Source: Candidatus Epilinea brevis (GTDB taxonomy: Bacteria > Chloroflexota > Anaerolineae > Epilineales > Epilineaceae). From it: 64,000 bases of DNA. Position numbers and translations under genes: made by a program. Shown here one piece after another: positions 1 to 7,368 of this stretch. The stretch covers positions 186,001 to 250,000 of the forward strand of contig JADJUE010000001.1 in the NCBI GenBank assembly GCA_016710785.1, read 5' to 3'. The notes under the pieces were generated by a model. The model was not told the DNA's origin. It made no database searches and saw nothing but the letters and a program-made list of their open reading frames with translations. Every line of letters begins with the position of its first letter. Positions within the stretch are counted from its first letter, which is position 1.

Positions 1-120
1 GGCGTGGGTGCTGGGCGGGCCGTGATCGGGCAAAGCGGCGCCGCGCGCCAGACCGCGCCGACAGCGATCCGGCGACGACGGGGGACCTCGAGCTGCAGTA
101 GGCCTGTACCTGCATTTGGG

Positions 121-147
121 TGCTACCCTAGCTGAGCTATGGTAGCA
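121..147. repeat. Imperfect palindrome / hairpin
   Basis: TGCTACC at 121 pairs with GGTAGCA at 141-147, and inside that TAGCT pairs with AGCTA, giving a 12-bp stem with one mismatch and a minimal loop. It has no T-run and no gene beside it, so its role is unknown. Confidence 0.5.
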
Positions 148-166
148 GTGTAGCTGTGCTTGGGTG

Positions 167-185
167 CCAGGATACCTGGAGTTTT
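167..185 (+). terminator. Weak Rho-independent terminator candidate
   Basis: CCAGG-ATA-CCTGG (167-179) is followed by AGTTTT. The stem is only 5 bp, so this is a weak candidate, perhaps ending a plus-strand transcript that begins before the window. Confidence 0.25.
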
Positions 186-706
186 CCCAGCCATGTGATC
201 GACAATGACGGCTAGGACTGACGCGCATGACGCAGCGATGACGCAAGTTTCTGCAGTGTGATTTCGGCGCGGAAGCCTGCAGGACTATCCTCGAGACATG
301 GCTGCTGCTCGGTTGTCGCGCCCCATTCCGTCCTGTCCGCGGCCGTCATGGGCAGCCCTGCTGCGCGCGGCCCCATATTAAAACGGATCGACCGGGGAGG
401 GTGCGGCCAGATTCCGTCCGGTCCCGGGGCAGCCCGCATCAGCTTGCAGCAGGGCCGCGGACGAGACCTTGAACGAGTGCATGGGCAAGTGACCGGCCAG
501 ACCTAGCCTATACGCCGCAACACCCCTGCACCGATCAACTCCCGCACCTGTGCCTCGAGGTCGCGTGGAATCGCGCCGCCATGCACCATTGGACGCGACC
601 CGGCTGACTCGCCCTCTATCTTCGTTGACCGAGGGCTCCCCGCGGCGTAGCAGGAGGAGGCAGTGCAGGCAACGAGGAGTTGCCGCGTCGTCCTCCTCGA
701 GAAGCG

Positions 707-731
707 GAGCAAGTACGCAGCGTACTTGCTC
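707..731. repeat. Palindromic repeat, copy 1
   Basis: GAGCAAGTACG-CAG-CGTACTTGCTC is an 11+3+11 perfect inverted repeat. Its core recurs at 776-796, just past the menD stop codon. There is no T-run, so it is either a REP-like intergenic repeat or an RNA 3'-end stabiliser for the menD transcript. Confidence 0.75.
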
Positions 732-775
732 CCCTCAACCAGGACTTTTGAGCCCCGGAGCAATGGCTCACGCAG

Positions 776-796
776 GCAAGTACGCAGCGTACTTGC
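776..796. repeat. Palindromic repeat, copy 2
   Basis: GCAAGTACG-CAG-CGTACTTGC repeats the core of the palindrome at 707-731, 69 bp away. It ends 5 bp before the menD stop codon region, so both copies would lie in the menD 3' untranslated region. Confidence 0.75.
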
Positions 797-801
797 TCCG
801 C

Positions 802-2631
802 TCAGCCCAGCTCCTCCGCCACCGACCGCCAGTAGCCGTCGTGCGTTGCCCGGTTGGCCGCCGCGTCTACCGTCAGCTCGATCACCCGGATGCCCGCGCC
901 TGCGCGCGCGTCCGCCCAGGCCGCGCTGAAGTCCGCGCGACCGACCGCCCGTCGGTGCGCGATGCCGTAGAGGGCGCAGCCGGCCGCCAGGTGGGCACCC
1001 GGGTCGGTGCGGAAGTAGCGGTCGAACACCGCTGGGTCGGCATCGGCCACCGGCAGCGAGGCGAAGATGGCCCCGCCGCGGTCGTTGAGAACGACCACGA
1101 TGAGGTCCGGCTCGGCCGAGCGGTCCAGCCCCATGATCCCCAGGCCGTTGATGTCATGCAGGAAGGCCAGATCGCCGGTGACCAGCACCGTGAGGCCGGC
1201 GCCGGAGCGGCTCCGCGCCAGCGCCGCGCCGATGGCCGCGCTGAGCGTGCCGTCGATGCCCGCCGCCCCGCGGTTGGCCATCACCGCCAAGGCCTTGGCG
1301 GCCTGTCCGCCGAAGCTGTCCAGATCACGCACCGCCATGCTGTTGGCCGCGTAGACCAAGGCTCCGGCGGGCAGGAGCGTCGGAAGCAGGGCATGCAGCC
1401 AGGGCGTCGACTGCTCCGGAGCGGTGGCCACCGCCGCCAGCCGCAGGCGACCCACCGTAGCGCGGGCCGCCAGCCAGGCGCCGCGCCAGGCGTCACCGTC
1501 GGCGCGCGGTTCCGGCGCGCCGGATGCTTCCACCGCCTCGGCCAGGGCATCCGCCGCCTCCGGCGCCCCCGCCGGCAGCCAGTCCGCGGCCAGGCGAGCA
1601 GGGTCGTCGCCCTGGTCCAGGGGATCGAAGACCACGTGCCGCGCCCCCGGATGGGCTTCCAGGTACTGGGTCACCGGACGCCAGGTCAGGCTGCCGCCGA
1701 AGCGCAGGACCAGCTGCGGCGGATGCGCGGCGACCCAACCCGGCAGGCGCAGGAAGGCGTCGTAGCCGTCGATGACCAGGCCGCGGTCATGCGGTCCGAA
1801 GCGCAGGCCCCCCGCCGGTTCGGCCAGGATCGGGTAGCCGCTCGCCGCGGCCAGCCGCGCCAGGGCGTCGGTATAGCTTCGGGCGTCCACCCCCAGGATG
1901 GCCGGGTCGACCAGCCCGGCCAGGATCAGGCCGCGGGGCGCGGCGTGGATGGCGGCCGCCAGCTCGGCGCGGCTCGCGGCATCCAGCGAGCGAGGCGCCC
2001 GGTAGTTCCGCTCCCTTGGCCGGTCGGCAGCCGGCAGCGCCTCGGATGCGGCCCCGGTCGCGCCCACCGCCCACGGTGATGTCGGAACCAGCGGCTCACG
2101 AAAGGGCACGTTCAGGTGCACCGGTCCGGGCACCGGCGCCTGGCTGCGCCGCGCGGCGCGGCGGCCGATGTCCCGGGCGTAGCGCGCGGCGGCTTCCGGC
2201 GGCAGCTCGTCCGGCAGGGCGAGCTCGTGGAAGTCGCGGACGAAGGCGCCGAAGAGCTTCTGCTGGTCGATGGTCTGCCAGGCGCCCGCGGCTCGCAGCT
2301 CCGGGGGCCGGTCCGCGGTCAGCACGATCAAGGGCAGCCGGCTGTGCCAGGCTTCGATCACCGCCCCGAAGGCGTTGGCGCCCGCCGTGCCCGACGTGCA
2401 GACCATCGCCGCCGGCCGACCGCTGGCGCGGGCGAAGCCCAGGGCGCAGAAGGCCGCCGAGCGCTCGTCCAGGTGCACGCTCTGCGAGAGGCCGGGGCGA
2501 CCGGCGGCCGCGAGAGCCAGCGGCGTCGAACGGGAACCCGGGGCGAGGGCCAGGTGGGCCAGACCTTCCTGGCAGAGCCCTTCGAGCAAGGCGGCGGCGG
2601 CCCGCAGGTTCAGGTTGCCGCGGTCGGTCAT
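802..2631 (-). CDS. menD: 2-succinyl-5-enolpyruvyl-6-hydroxy-3-cyclohexene-1-carboxylate synthase (MenD)
   Basis: This is a thiamine-diphosphate enzyme of menaquinone synthesis that condenses isochorismate with 2-oxoglutarate in the cytoplasm. The 609 residues fit the family's usual length. The N-terminal PYR domain carries the MenD signature APGSRSTPLALA (about residues 30-41) and SGTAGANAFGAVIEAW (about 100). The C-terminal PP domain has the GDLAFLHDINGL...LNDRGG thiamine-binding segment (about 490-520). The ATG overlaps the stop of the upstream yhbY-like gene by 4 bp (ATGA), so the two are probably co-transcribed and translationally coupled. No other men genes lie in the window. The identification is secure; it implies that the organism uses menaquinone. 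Confidence 0.95.
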   Translation of the reverse strand: MTDRGNLNLRAAAALLEGLCQEGLAHLALAPGSRSTPLALAAAGRPGLSQSVHLDERSAAFCALGFARASGRPAAMVCTSGTAGANAFGAVIEAWHSRLPLIVLTADRPPELRAAGAWQTIDQQKLFGAFVRDFHELALPDELPPEAAARYARDIGRRAARRSQAPVPGPVHLNVPFREPLVPTSPWAVGATGAASEALPAADRPRERNYRAPRSLDAASRAELAAAIHAAPRGLILAGLVDPAILGVDARSYTDALARLAAASGYPILAEPAGGLRFGPHDRGLVIDGYDAFLRLPGWVAAHPPQLVLRFGGSLTWRPVTQYLEAHPGARHVVFDPLDQGDDPARLAADWLPAGAPEAADALAEAVEASGAPEPRADGDAWRGAWLAARATVGRLRLAAVATAPEQSTPWLHALLPTLLPAGALVYAANSMAVRDLDSFGGQAAKALAVMANRGAAGIDGTLSAAIGAALARSRSGAGLTVLVTGDLAFLHDINGLGIMGLDRSAEPDLIVVVLNDRGGAIFASLPVADADPAVFDRYFRTDPGAHLAAGCALYGIAHRRAVGRADFSAAWADARAGAGIRVIELTVDAAANRATHDGYWRSVAEELG

Positions 2632-3005
2632 CCGACCTCGGGGGCCTCGGGGACCGCGCGGGACTCGGGAGCTTCGGGGGCGGGGCGGGGCAGGCGGATC
2701 CGCCGTTCCTTCGGATCCGGATGCCGGCGGTACAGGATGACCACATGGCCGATCTGCCCCGCCAGATGGCTGCCGGTGGCCTCGGCCATCTCCTGGCTCA
2801 AGGCCTTGCGCTGGTCCTTGAAGTCCGCCAGGCGGACCTTGATCAGTTCATGCGCCGTCAGGGCCTGGTCCAAGGCGCCCAGCACGGCCTCCGAAAGACC
2901 CTGCTTGCCGATGACCACCACCGGCTGGAGGTGGTGGGCCTGTGAGCGGAGGTAACGGCGTTCGGCGCCGCGCAGGGGCGGGGGAAGGGGCGGAGGCGTG
3001 GTCAC
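2628..3005 (-). CDS. yhbY: YhbY-like RNA-binding protein (CRM domain)
   Basis: This is a small RNA-binding protein of the CRS1/YhbY family, associated with ribosome assembly. The CRM domain starts at RRYLRSQAHHLQP, contains the GKQG loop and continues to HVVILYRRHPDP. I placed the start at the GTG at 3005 (125 aa), which has GGAG 10 nt upstream. The longer open frame from an ATG at 3086 would begin inside the -10 element at 3085-3090 and adds an unrelated Arg/Ser-rich leader, so it is unlikely. The C-terminal tail of about 30 residues after the domain is Pro/Glu-rich. The stop overlaps the menD start by 4 bp. Confidence 0.85.
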   Translation of the reverse strand: MTTPPPLPPPLRGAERRYLRSQAHHLQPVVVIGKQGLSEAVLGALDQALTAHELIKVRLADFKDQRKALSQEMAEATGSHLAGQIGHVVILYRRHPDPKERRIRLPRPAPEAPESRAVPEAPEVG

Positions 3006-3084
3006 GGTGGGGAGACTCCTGTCGGGCGAAACGGCCGGTTCGCGAGACGCCGCTGAATAGAAGCGGCGTGTGAACCAGCCATCC

Positions 3085-3110
3085 ATTGTAGCGCCTGCAA
3101 CGCCTACAAT
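3085..3110. promoter_or_regulatory. Symmetric divergent -10 elements between yhbY and the GHMP kinase gene
   Basis: ATTGTAG (3085-3091) and CTACAAT (3104-3110) form a perfect 7-bp inverted repeat with a 12-bp spacer. Each arm gives a TACAAT -10 hexamer on one strand, pointing away from the other. The plus-strand copy lies 8 bp before the kinase ATG, and the minus-strand copy about 80 bp before the yhbY GTG. The two promoters would compete for the same polymerase footprint. Confidence 0.55.
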
Positions 3111-3118
3111 TCGTGACC

Positions 3119-4216
3119 ATGTCCCGCCGACCTTCTGGCCCGCCCGCGCTCATCGCCGCCGCCCCCGGCCGCATCTGCCTCTTCGGCGACCATGCCGACT
3201 ACATGGGCCTGGGCGTCATCGCCGCGGCCATCGACCGGAGCATTAGCGTCGAGGCCTGGCCGGCGACCGGTCCCCTTTGGCAGGTGGATCTGCCCGATGT
3301 GGGGAGGAGCGAGACCTTTGACCCGCAGACGCCGCTGCCCTACACCCGGCCGCGCGACTACCTGCGGGCCGTCGCCCGGGTGCTGGGCCGCGCCGGTTAC
3401 CGCTGGCCCCAGGCCTTCCGCTGTCGCATTCGCGGCGATGTGCCCATGAGCGCCGGCGTCTCCAGCTCGTCGGCCTTGGTGATCGCCTGGACGCGGCTGA
3501 TGGTGCAGGCCGGCGAACAGGCCCTCTTGAACGGGCGCCCGTCAGCCCTCGACATCGCCCGCTGGGGCTACGAGGCCGAGGTGCTGGAGTTCGGCGAGCC
3601 CGGCGGCATGATGGACCAGTTCACGTCCAGCCTCGGCGGCCTGGTCTACATCGACTGCGCGCCGCCGATGCGCCCCGAGCGGCTGGCGGACCGGCTGGAC
3701 GGCTTCGTCCTGGGCGATTCGCTGGCGCCCAAGGACACCATGGGCGTGCTGACGCGCGCCCGCGGCGCCGCCGAGGCCGGCGTGCAGGCCTTGCGGTCGC
3801 TGCGGCCGGACTTCGAGCTGCGCAGCGCCGATCCCGATGACCTGCAGGACGTCTTCGCCCAGCTGCCGCCGGCCGAGGGCGCGGCTGTGCTGGCCCAGCT
3901 GCAGAACTGGCGGATCACCCGCGAGGCCCGCGCCGGCCTGGCCGACGAAACCCTGGCGCCGGAGCGCCTGGGCGCGCTGCTGAACGCCCATCACCGCTGG
4001 CTGCGCGACGGGCTGGGCATCTCCACCCCCAAGCTGGAGCGCCTGATCGACGCGGCCCTCGCCGCCGGCGCCCTCGGGGCCAAGGTCACCGGATCCGGCG
4101 GCGGCGGCTGCATGATCGCCTATGCTCCCGACCGGGAGGCGGCGGTGGCCGCCGCGATCTCGGCCGCGGGGGGGCGGGGCCAGGCGATTCGGGTTCAGCC
4201 GCCTAGCAGCGACTGA
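3119..4216 (+). CDS. GHMP-family sugar kinase (galactokinase-like)
   Basis: This is a cytoplasmic small-molecule kinase of the GHMP fold; the exact sugar cannot be read from the sequence. The N-terminal motif PGRICLFGDHADY corresponds to the galactokinase/mevalonate-kinase substrate loop. The ATP loop PMSAGVSSSSAL (residues about 110-121) is the GHMP motif 2, and KVTGSGGGGCM (about 322-332) is motif 3. Protein length from the ATG is 365 aa. A GTG at 3113 is possible, but a TACAAT -10 hexamer ends at 3110, so transcription should start at about 3117 and the mRNA would be almost leaderless. The 3' end overlaps the convergent ZIP gene by 22 bp. Confidence 0.85.
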   Translation: MSRRPSGPPALIAAAPGRICLFGDHADYMGLGVIAAAIDRSISVEAWPATGPLWQVDLPDVGRSETFDPQTPLPYTRPRDYLRAVARVLGRAGYRWPQAFRCRIRGDVPMSAGVSSSSALVIAWTRLMVQAGEQALLNGRPSALDIARWGYEAEVLEFGEPGGMMDQFTSSLGGLVYIDCAPPMRPERLADRLDGFVLGDSLAPKDTMGVLTRARGAAEAGVQALRSLRPDFELRSADPDDLQDVFAQLPPAEGAAVLAQLQNWRITREARAGLADETLAPERLGALLNAHHRWLRDGLGISTPKLERLIDAALAAGALGAKVTGSGGGGCMIAYAPDREAAVAAAISAAGGRGQAIRVQPPSSD

Positions 4217-4962
4217 AAGGCCAGCATCGCCGCCAACGACAGCCCGGCCACCAGGGCGACGTCGCCGGCCTCGGCATCATCCAGGGCAGCGGGCAGCAGC
4301 TCGGCCCAGACCATCCAGAACATGGCCCCGGCGGCAAAGCCCAGGCCCAGGGGCAACAGCGGTCGGACCGCCTCCACGAACCAGAAAGCGGGCAAGGCCA
4401 GGAGCGGCTGCGGCAGGCTGCTGAAGACGCTCCACAGCGCCGCCGCCCAGACCGGCACACCCTGCGGTACCAGCACCAGGCTGATGGCCAGACCCTCCGG
4501 AATGTTGTGCAGGGCGATGGAGGCGCTGATGAAGCTGCCGAAGGCCGACCCGCCGCCGTAGGCCACCCCCACCCCGATCCCCTCAGCCGCCGAATGCAGG
4601 GTCATGACCCCCACGATCAGCACCATGCGCCGCAGGTCGGTCGCCCGGCCCTCGAGCAAGGCTCCCGGCCGGGCCAGGCGATCCAGGTTGCGGCCCGCCA
4701 GCCAGCGTCGCGCCCCGGCGATGCCGACGGTGCCCAGCAGCAGGCCGGCGACGGTGCCCAGCCGACCGAGCTGCTGCCCCTCGGCGATCAGGCTGACGCT
4801 GGCGGCGGTCATCAGGCCGATGGCGACCGCGTTGCCCCGGCCGCGGGCCAGGGGCCCCGGCGCCCGGCGCCACAAGAGCGGCAGAGCCCCCAGCCCGGTG
4901 CAGGCAGCGGTGGCCAGGGCCGCCCAGAAGACGGTCCAGGACGAAGGGGGCAGTGGAAGCAT
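4195..4962 (-). CDS. ZIP-family divalent metal transporter
   Basis: This is an inner-membrane metal-ion permease, probably for zinc or iron. The protein of 255 aa has about eight hydrophobic segments. The ZIP metal-site helices are clear: HSAAEGIGVGVAYG (TM4) and ALHNIPEGLAIS (TM5), with the conserved His and Glu residues. I chose the ATG at 4962 (MLPLPPSSW) because it sits directly before the first membrane helix; the open frame extends about 100 residues further but that part is low-complexity Arg/Ser/Pro. No strong Shine-Dalgarno sequence precedes it, so the start is uncertain. The gene converges on the kinase gene with a 22-bp overlap of the coding ends. Confidence 0.85.
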   Translation of the reverse strand: MLPLPPSSWTVFWAALATAACTGLGALPLLWRRAPGPLARGRGNAVAIGLMTAASVSLIAEGQQLGRLGTVAGLLLGTVGIAGARRWLAGRNLDRLARPGALLEGRATDLRRMVLIVGVMTLHSAAEGIGVGVAYGGGSAFGSFISASIALHNIPEGLAISLVLVPQGVPVWAAALWSVFSSLPQPLLALPAFWFVEAVRPLLPLGLGFAAGAMFWMVWAELLPAALDDAEAGDVALVAGLSLAAMLAFQSLLGG

Positions 4963-5045
4963 CAGGAGGGGATTCTGCCACCGGGGGGGCTGCGAAGCGA
5001 ACTGGGGTGGCGATTGCGTTTGACCGACGGGTTCCCGATCAATCG

Positions 5046-5080
5046 GATCGTGGGCCAGGCACCGGAGCGATCGTGGGCCA
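5046..5080. repeat. 12-bp direct repeat upstream of the selenoprotein gene
   Basis: GATCGTGGGCCA occurs at 5046-5057 and again at 5069-5080, 23 bp apart. The second copy overlaps the -35 region of the TATACT promoter at 5092-5097, so the pair could be an operator. Confidence 0.5.
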
Positions 5081-5091
5081 AGCAACCGGGC

Positions 5092-5097
5092 TATACT
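5092..5097 (+). promoter_or_regulatory. -10 element TATACT
   Basis: A good -10 hexamer 77 bp before the selenoprotein ATG; the matching -35 position (5069-5074, GATCGT) is poor. A perfect 6+2+6 palindrome, GGGTCC-AC-GGACCC at 5132-5145, lies in the resulting leader. Confidence 0.45.
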
Positions 5098-5174
5098 GTG
5101 CCGGCCGTGGCTAGACACCTGCCTTAGAGTGGGGTCCACGGACCCAATGCCGCCACACGCATCAGGAGCCGACC

Positions 5175-5825
5175 ATGAGCATGACCGCCCGCCGGTCCCG
5201 GCACCCCGTACTGGCCTTCGCCGGCTTGCTGGTCCTTGTGGGGCTGGCGAGCTTGACGATCCCACGGCCGCTGCAACCCGCCGTTCAGGCTCAAGGCGCT
5301 CCCGGACTTCCCGTGGAGGCGTTGACCGACCTGGAGCAGTTGCGGGCGCGCTTCAACGGCGATGTCGGCAAGGTGCGCCTGATCCTCCTGCTGTCGCCCA
5401 CCTGACCCGTCTGCGTCAGCGGCACCCGTTGGGTGAGCTTCGACCTGCTGGCTCAGCTGCCTTCGGCGGACATCCGGATCTATGCCGTCTGGATGCCCAT
5501 CCTAAGCCAAGATGCCCGCGACCGGGTGGACCCCAGCCTGGTCCCCGATCCGCGGGCCACCCGTTACTGGGACGAGCGCGCCCTGAGCGGAACCTTCTTC
5601 AAGGGCCGGCCGGAATTCGCGGACCATTGGGATGCGGTCGTCTGGGACGCCTATGGCCTCTACGACCGGCATGCCCGCTGGGATCGCCTCGCGGAGGGCC
5701 CAACCGCGGCGGTGACCAGCGGCTGGACCATCATCGCCGAAGGGGAGAAGCTGCGCTTCAGCCTGCTACAGCTGCTCGCCCATCCGTGGCAGCGGGTCTT
5801 TCTGCCGCTGAGCGCGCTGCGGTGA
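5175..5825 (+). CDS. Exported thioredoxin-like selenoprotein (in-frame TGA read as Sec77, UxxC motif)
   Basis: The frame from the ATG at 5175 (AGGAG at 5164-5168) to the TGA at 5823-5825 is interrupted once, by TGA at 5403-5405. Coding composition continues unchanged on both sides. The TGA sits in SPT-[TGA]-PVCVSGTRW, where a thioredoxin-like CxxC motif would have its first Cys, so reading it as selenocysteine gives UPVC. A bSECIS-like hairpin lies at 5415-5444. The protein would be 216 aa, with an N-terminal signal or anchor (about residues 12-40) that could be cleaved after AVQA. Its function is probably thiol or selenol redox chemistry outside the membrane. The family is not recognised beyond this. 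The alternative is a pseudogene with a single nonsense mutation. Confidence 0.75.
5415..5444 (+). promoter_or_regulatory. Putative bSECIS element
   Basis: Immediately 3' of the TGA, CACCC-GTT-GGGTG (5423-5435) forms an apical stem with a 3-nt loop whose first base is G. The stem extends through AGC/GCT and GTC/GAC with small internal loops. The apical loop begins 23 nt after the TGA. This agrees with the published bacterial SECIS model (loop of 3-14 nt, G among its first two bases, 16-37 nt from UGA). Confidence 0.7.
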
Positions 5826-5828
5826 CGC

Positions 5829-5860
5829 GGGGCGACGCCCCGCCGCCCGTCATGGGCGGC
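5829..5860 (+). terminator. Twin GC hairpins after the selenoprotein gene
   Basis: GGGGC-GAC-GCCCC (5829-5841) is followed directly by GCCGCCC-GTCAT-GGGCGGC (5842-5860). Both stems are perfect but no T-run follows, so termination is plausible rather than certain. A TACAAT hexamer for the next gene comes 23 bp later. Confidence 0.45.
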
Positions 5861-5882
5861 ACAGGGGCCGGACGGCCTGTGG

Positions 5883-5888
5883 TACAAT
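5883..5888 (+). promoter_or_regulatory. -10 element TACAAT of prs
   Basis: TACAAT lies 61 bp upstream of the prs GTG and just after the twin hairpins, consistent with an independent promoter. No clear -35 is visible. Confidence 0.4.
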
Positions 5889-5949
5889 CGCCGCAATCGG
5901 CACGCAGGCAGGCAGCGCCGCCTGGACAAAGCGGAGGAAGCAAGACACC

Positions 5950-6951
5950 GTGAGCGATCCGGCCCACAACCCGCGCCCCCTGGTCACCGCACCGGGCATC
6001 TTTCCCATGTACGGGCGCCTGGTACTCTGCTCCGGCACGGCCAACCGCCCCCTGGCCGACGAGATCGCGGCGCATCTGGGGACGGAACTGCTGCCCTGCG
6101 ATGTCACCCAGTTCGCCAACAGCAACACCTTCGTGCGCCTCGGGAAGAGCGTCCGCGGCTCGGACGTCTTCTGGATCCAACCGACCTCCGCGCCCACCAA
6201 CGACAACCTGATGGAGCTGCTGATCGCCCTGGACACCCTGCGCCGGGATTCCGCCGGGCGCATCACCGCGGTGATCCCCTACTACGGCTATGGGCGCTCC
6301 GACAAGAAGGATGAGCCGCGGGTACCCATTACGGCGCGGCTGGTGGCCGACATGCTCTCGGTGGCGGGCGCCGACCGGGTGTTGATGATGGACCTCCACG
6401 CCGGTCAGATCCAGGGCTTCTTCAGCATTCCGGTGGATGACATCACCGCTTCCCACCTGCTGGCGCGCTACGTCCGCGAAAAGGGCATTGCCAACGGCGT
6501 GGTGGTATCGCCGGATCTGGGCAGCGCCAAGAAGGCCCGCAATTTCGCCATCGAGGTGGACTGGCCGCTGGCGCTCATCGAGAAGCGGCGCAGCGCTGAT
6601 GGCGGTTCCACGCGGGTGATGAACCTGATCGGCGAGGTGGAAGGGCGCGACGTGGTCATCGTCGACGATGAGATCGACACCGCCGGCACCATCGTCAACG
6701 CCGCCCATTTCGTCTTGTCGCGCGGCGCCCGCCGGGTCTACGCCATGGCCACCCACGGCATCTTCTCGCCGCCGGCCATCGATCGCCTGCGCGAGGCGCC
6801 CTTCGAGGAGATCCTGGTCACCAACACCGTTCTCATTCCGCCCGAGAAGTGGTTGCCCAACATGCGCATCCTCAGCGTGGGAGCCCTCCTCGGCGAGGTG
6901 ATCTACCGCATCCACGTCGGGCAATCCGTCGGCGAGATGTTCGACGAGTAA
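5950..6951 (+). CDS. prs: Ribose-phosphate pyrophosphokinase (PRPP synthetase)
   Basis: This enzyme transfers pyrophosphate from ATP to ribose 5-phosphate, making PRPP for nucleotide, His and Trp synthesis. The 333-aa protein shows the class I architecture: flexible catalytic segment and DLHAGQIQGFFSIPVDD (about residues 140-156), then the phosphoribosyl-binding loop VIVDDEIDTAGTI (about 236-248). The start is a GTG at 5950, preceded by GGAGGAAG at about 5934. There is a 16-residue N-terminal extension before the usual start of the family. The gene is followed after 24 bp by a small membrane protein gene and then a sulfotransferase gene, probably one transcript. Confidence 0.95.
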   Translation: MSDPAHNPRPLVTAPGIFPMYGRLVLCSGTANRPLADEIAAHLGTELLPCDVTQFANSNTFVRLGKSVRGSDVFWIQPTSAPTNDNLMELLIALDTLRRDSAGRITAVIPYYGYGRSDKKDEPRVPITARLVADMLSVAGADRVLMMDLHAGQIQGFFSIPVDDITASHLLARYVREKGIANGVVVSPDLGSAKKARNFAIEVDWPLALIEKRRSADGGSTRVMNLIGEVEGRDVVIVDDEIDTAGTIVNAAHFVLSRGARRVYAMATHGIFSPPAIDRLREAPFEEILVTNTVLIPPEKWLPNMRILSVGALLGEVIYRIHVGQSVGEMFDE

Positions 6952-6975
6952 GGGCGATCCGCTGCCGCGGGTCCC

Positions 6976-7368
6976 GTGCTGACCTTGGTCTCGGTTGTAT
7001 CCCATTACGCCACCTGGCTGTTCGTCCTGCTGGGCGCCTTGGCCTTGCGTCAGGCCTGGATCCTGTTCCAGGGCCTCGGCCACCGCCGCAGCAGCCTCTT
7101 CAACCTGGAGCGCGAGACCGCCGCGGCCAAGGTGCAACATGCCATGGTCGCGCTGCTCCTCTATTTCACCCTGATCGTCAGTGTCCACACCATCGCCTTC
7201 AAGGTGGCGCCCACCCTGCCCCAGGACATCCGTTTCTCGGGCCATACGCCACCCATCATCCAGGTGCCGCCCACCGCCGACCTGCCCACCGACACACCGA
7301 CGGCCCCGCCCTACTCCGCCACCCCGCCGCCGCTGGTCATCATCACCAGCACGCCGCTGCTCCCATGA
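6976..7368 (+). CDS. Small membrane protein with Pro/Thr-rich tail
   Basis: I do not recognise this 130-residue protein. It starts at a GTG, has two hydrophobic helices (about residues 8-30 and 54-75) separated by a charged loop, and ends in an extracytoplasmic-looking tail rich in Pro and Thr (PPTADLPTDTPTAPPYS). Such tails recur elsewhere in the window (23341-24027 and the VWA stalks). It overlaps the following sulfotransferase start by 4 bp (ATGA). Confidence 0.65.
   Translation: MLTLVSVVSHYATWLFVLLGALALRQAWILFQGLGHRRSSLFNLERETAAAKVQHAMVALLLYFTLIVSVHTIAFKVAPTLPQDIRFSGHTPPIIQVPPTADLPTDTPTAPPYSATPPPLVIITSTPLLP

Larger units (their letters stand above)
1..801. other. Intergenic region without a recognisable gene
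   Basis: I see no reading frame here with protein-like composition; the short open frames on both strands are Arg/Pro/Ala-rich shadows. The stretch contains an imperfect hairpin at 121-147, a small stem followed by a T-run at 167-185, and two copies of a perfect palindrome at 707-731 and 776-796. A frame on the minus strand at about 503-590 reads somewhat protein-like and could be a gene remnant, but nothing confirms it. Confidence 0.5.

Noticed and set aside
5175..5825. Two separate genes or a sequencing frameshift at the TGA of 5403
   Set aside because: The frame does not change across the TGA, only that codon interrupts it, and no ribosome-binding site precedes a start just after it.
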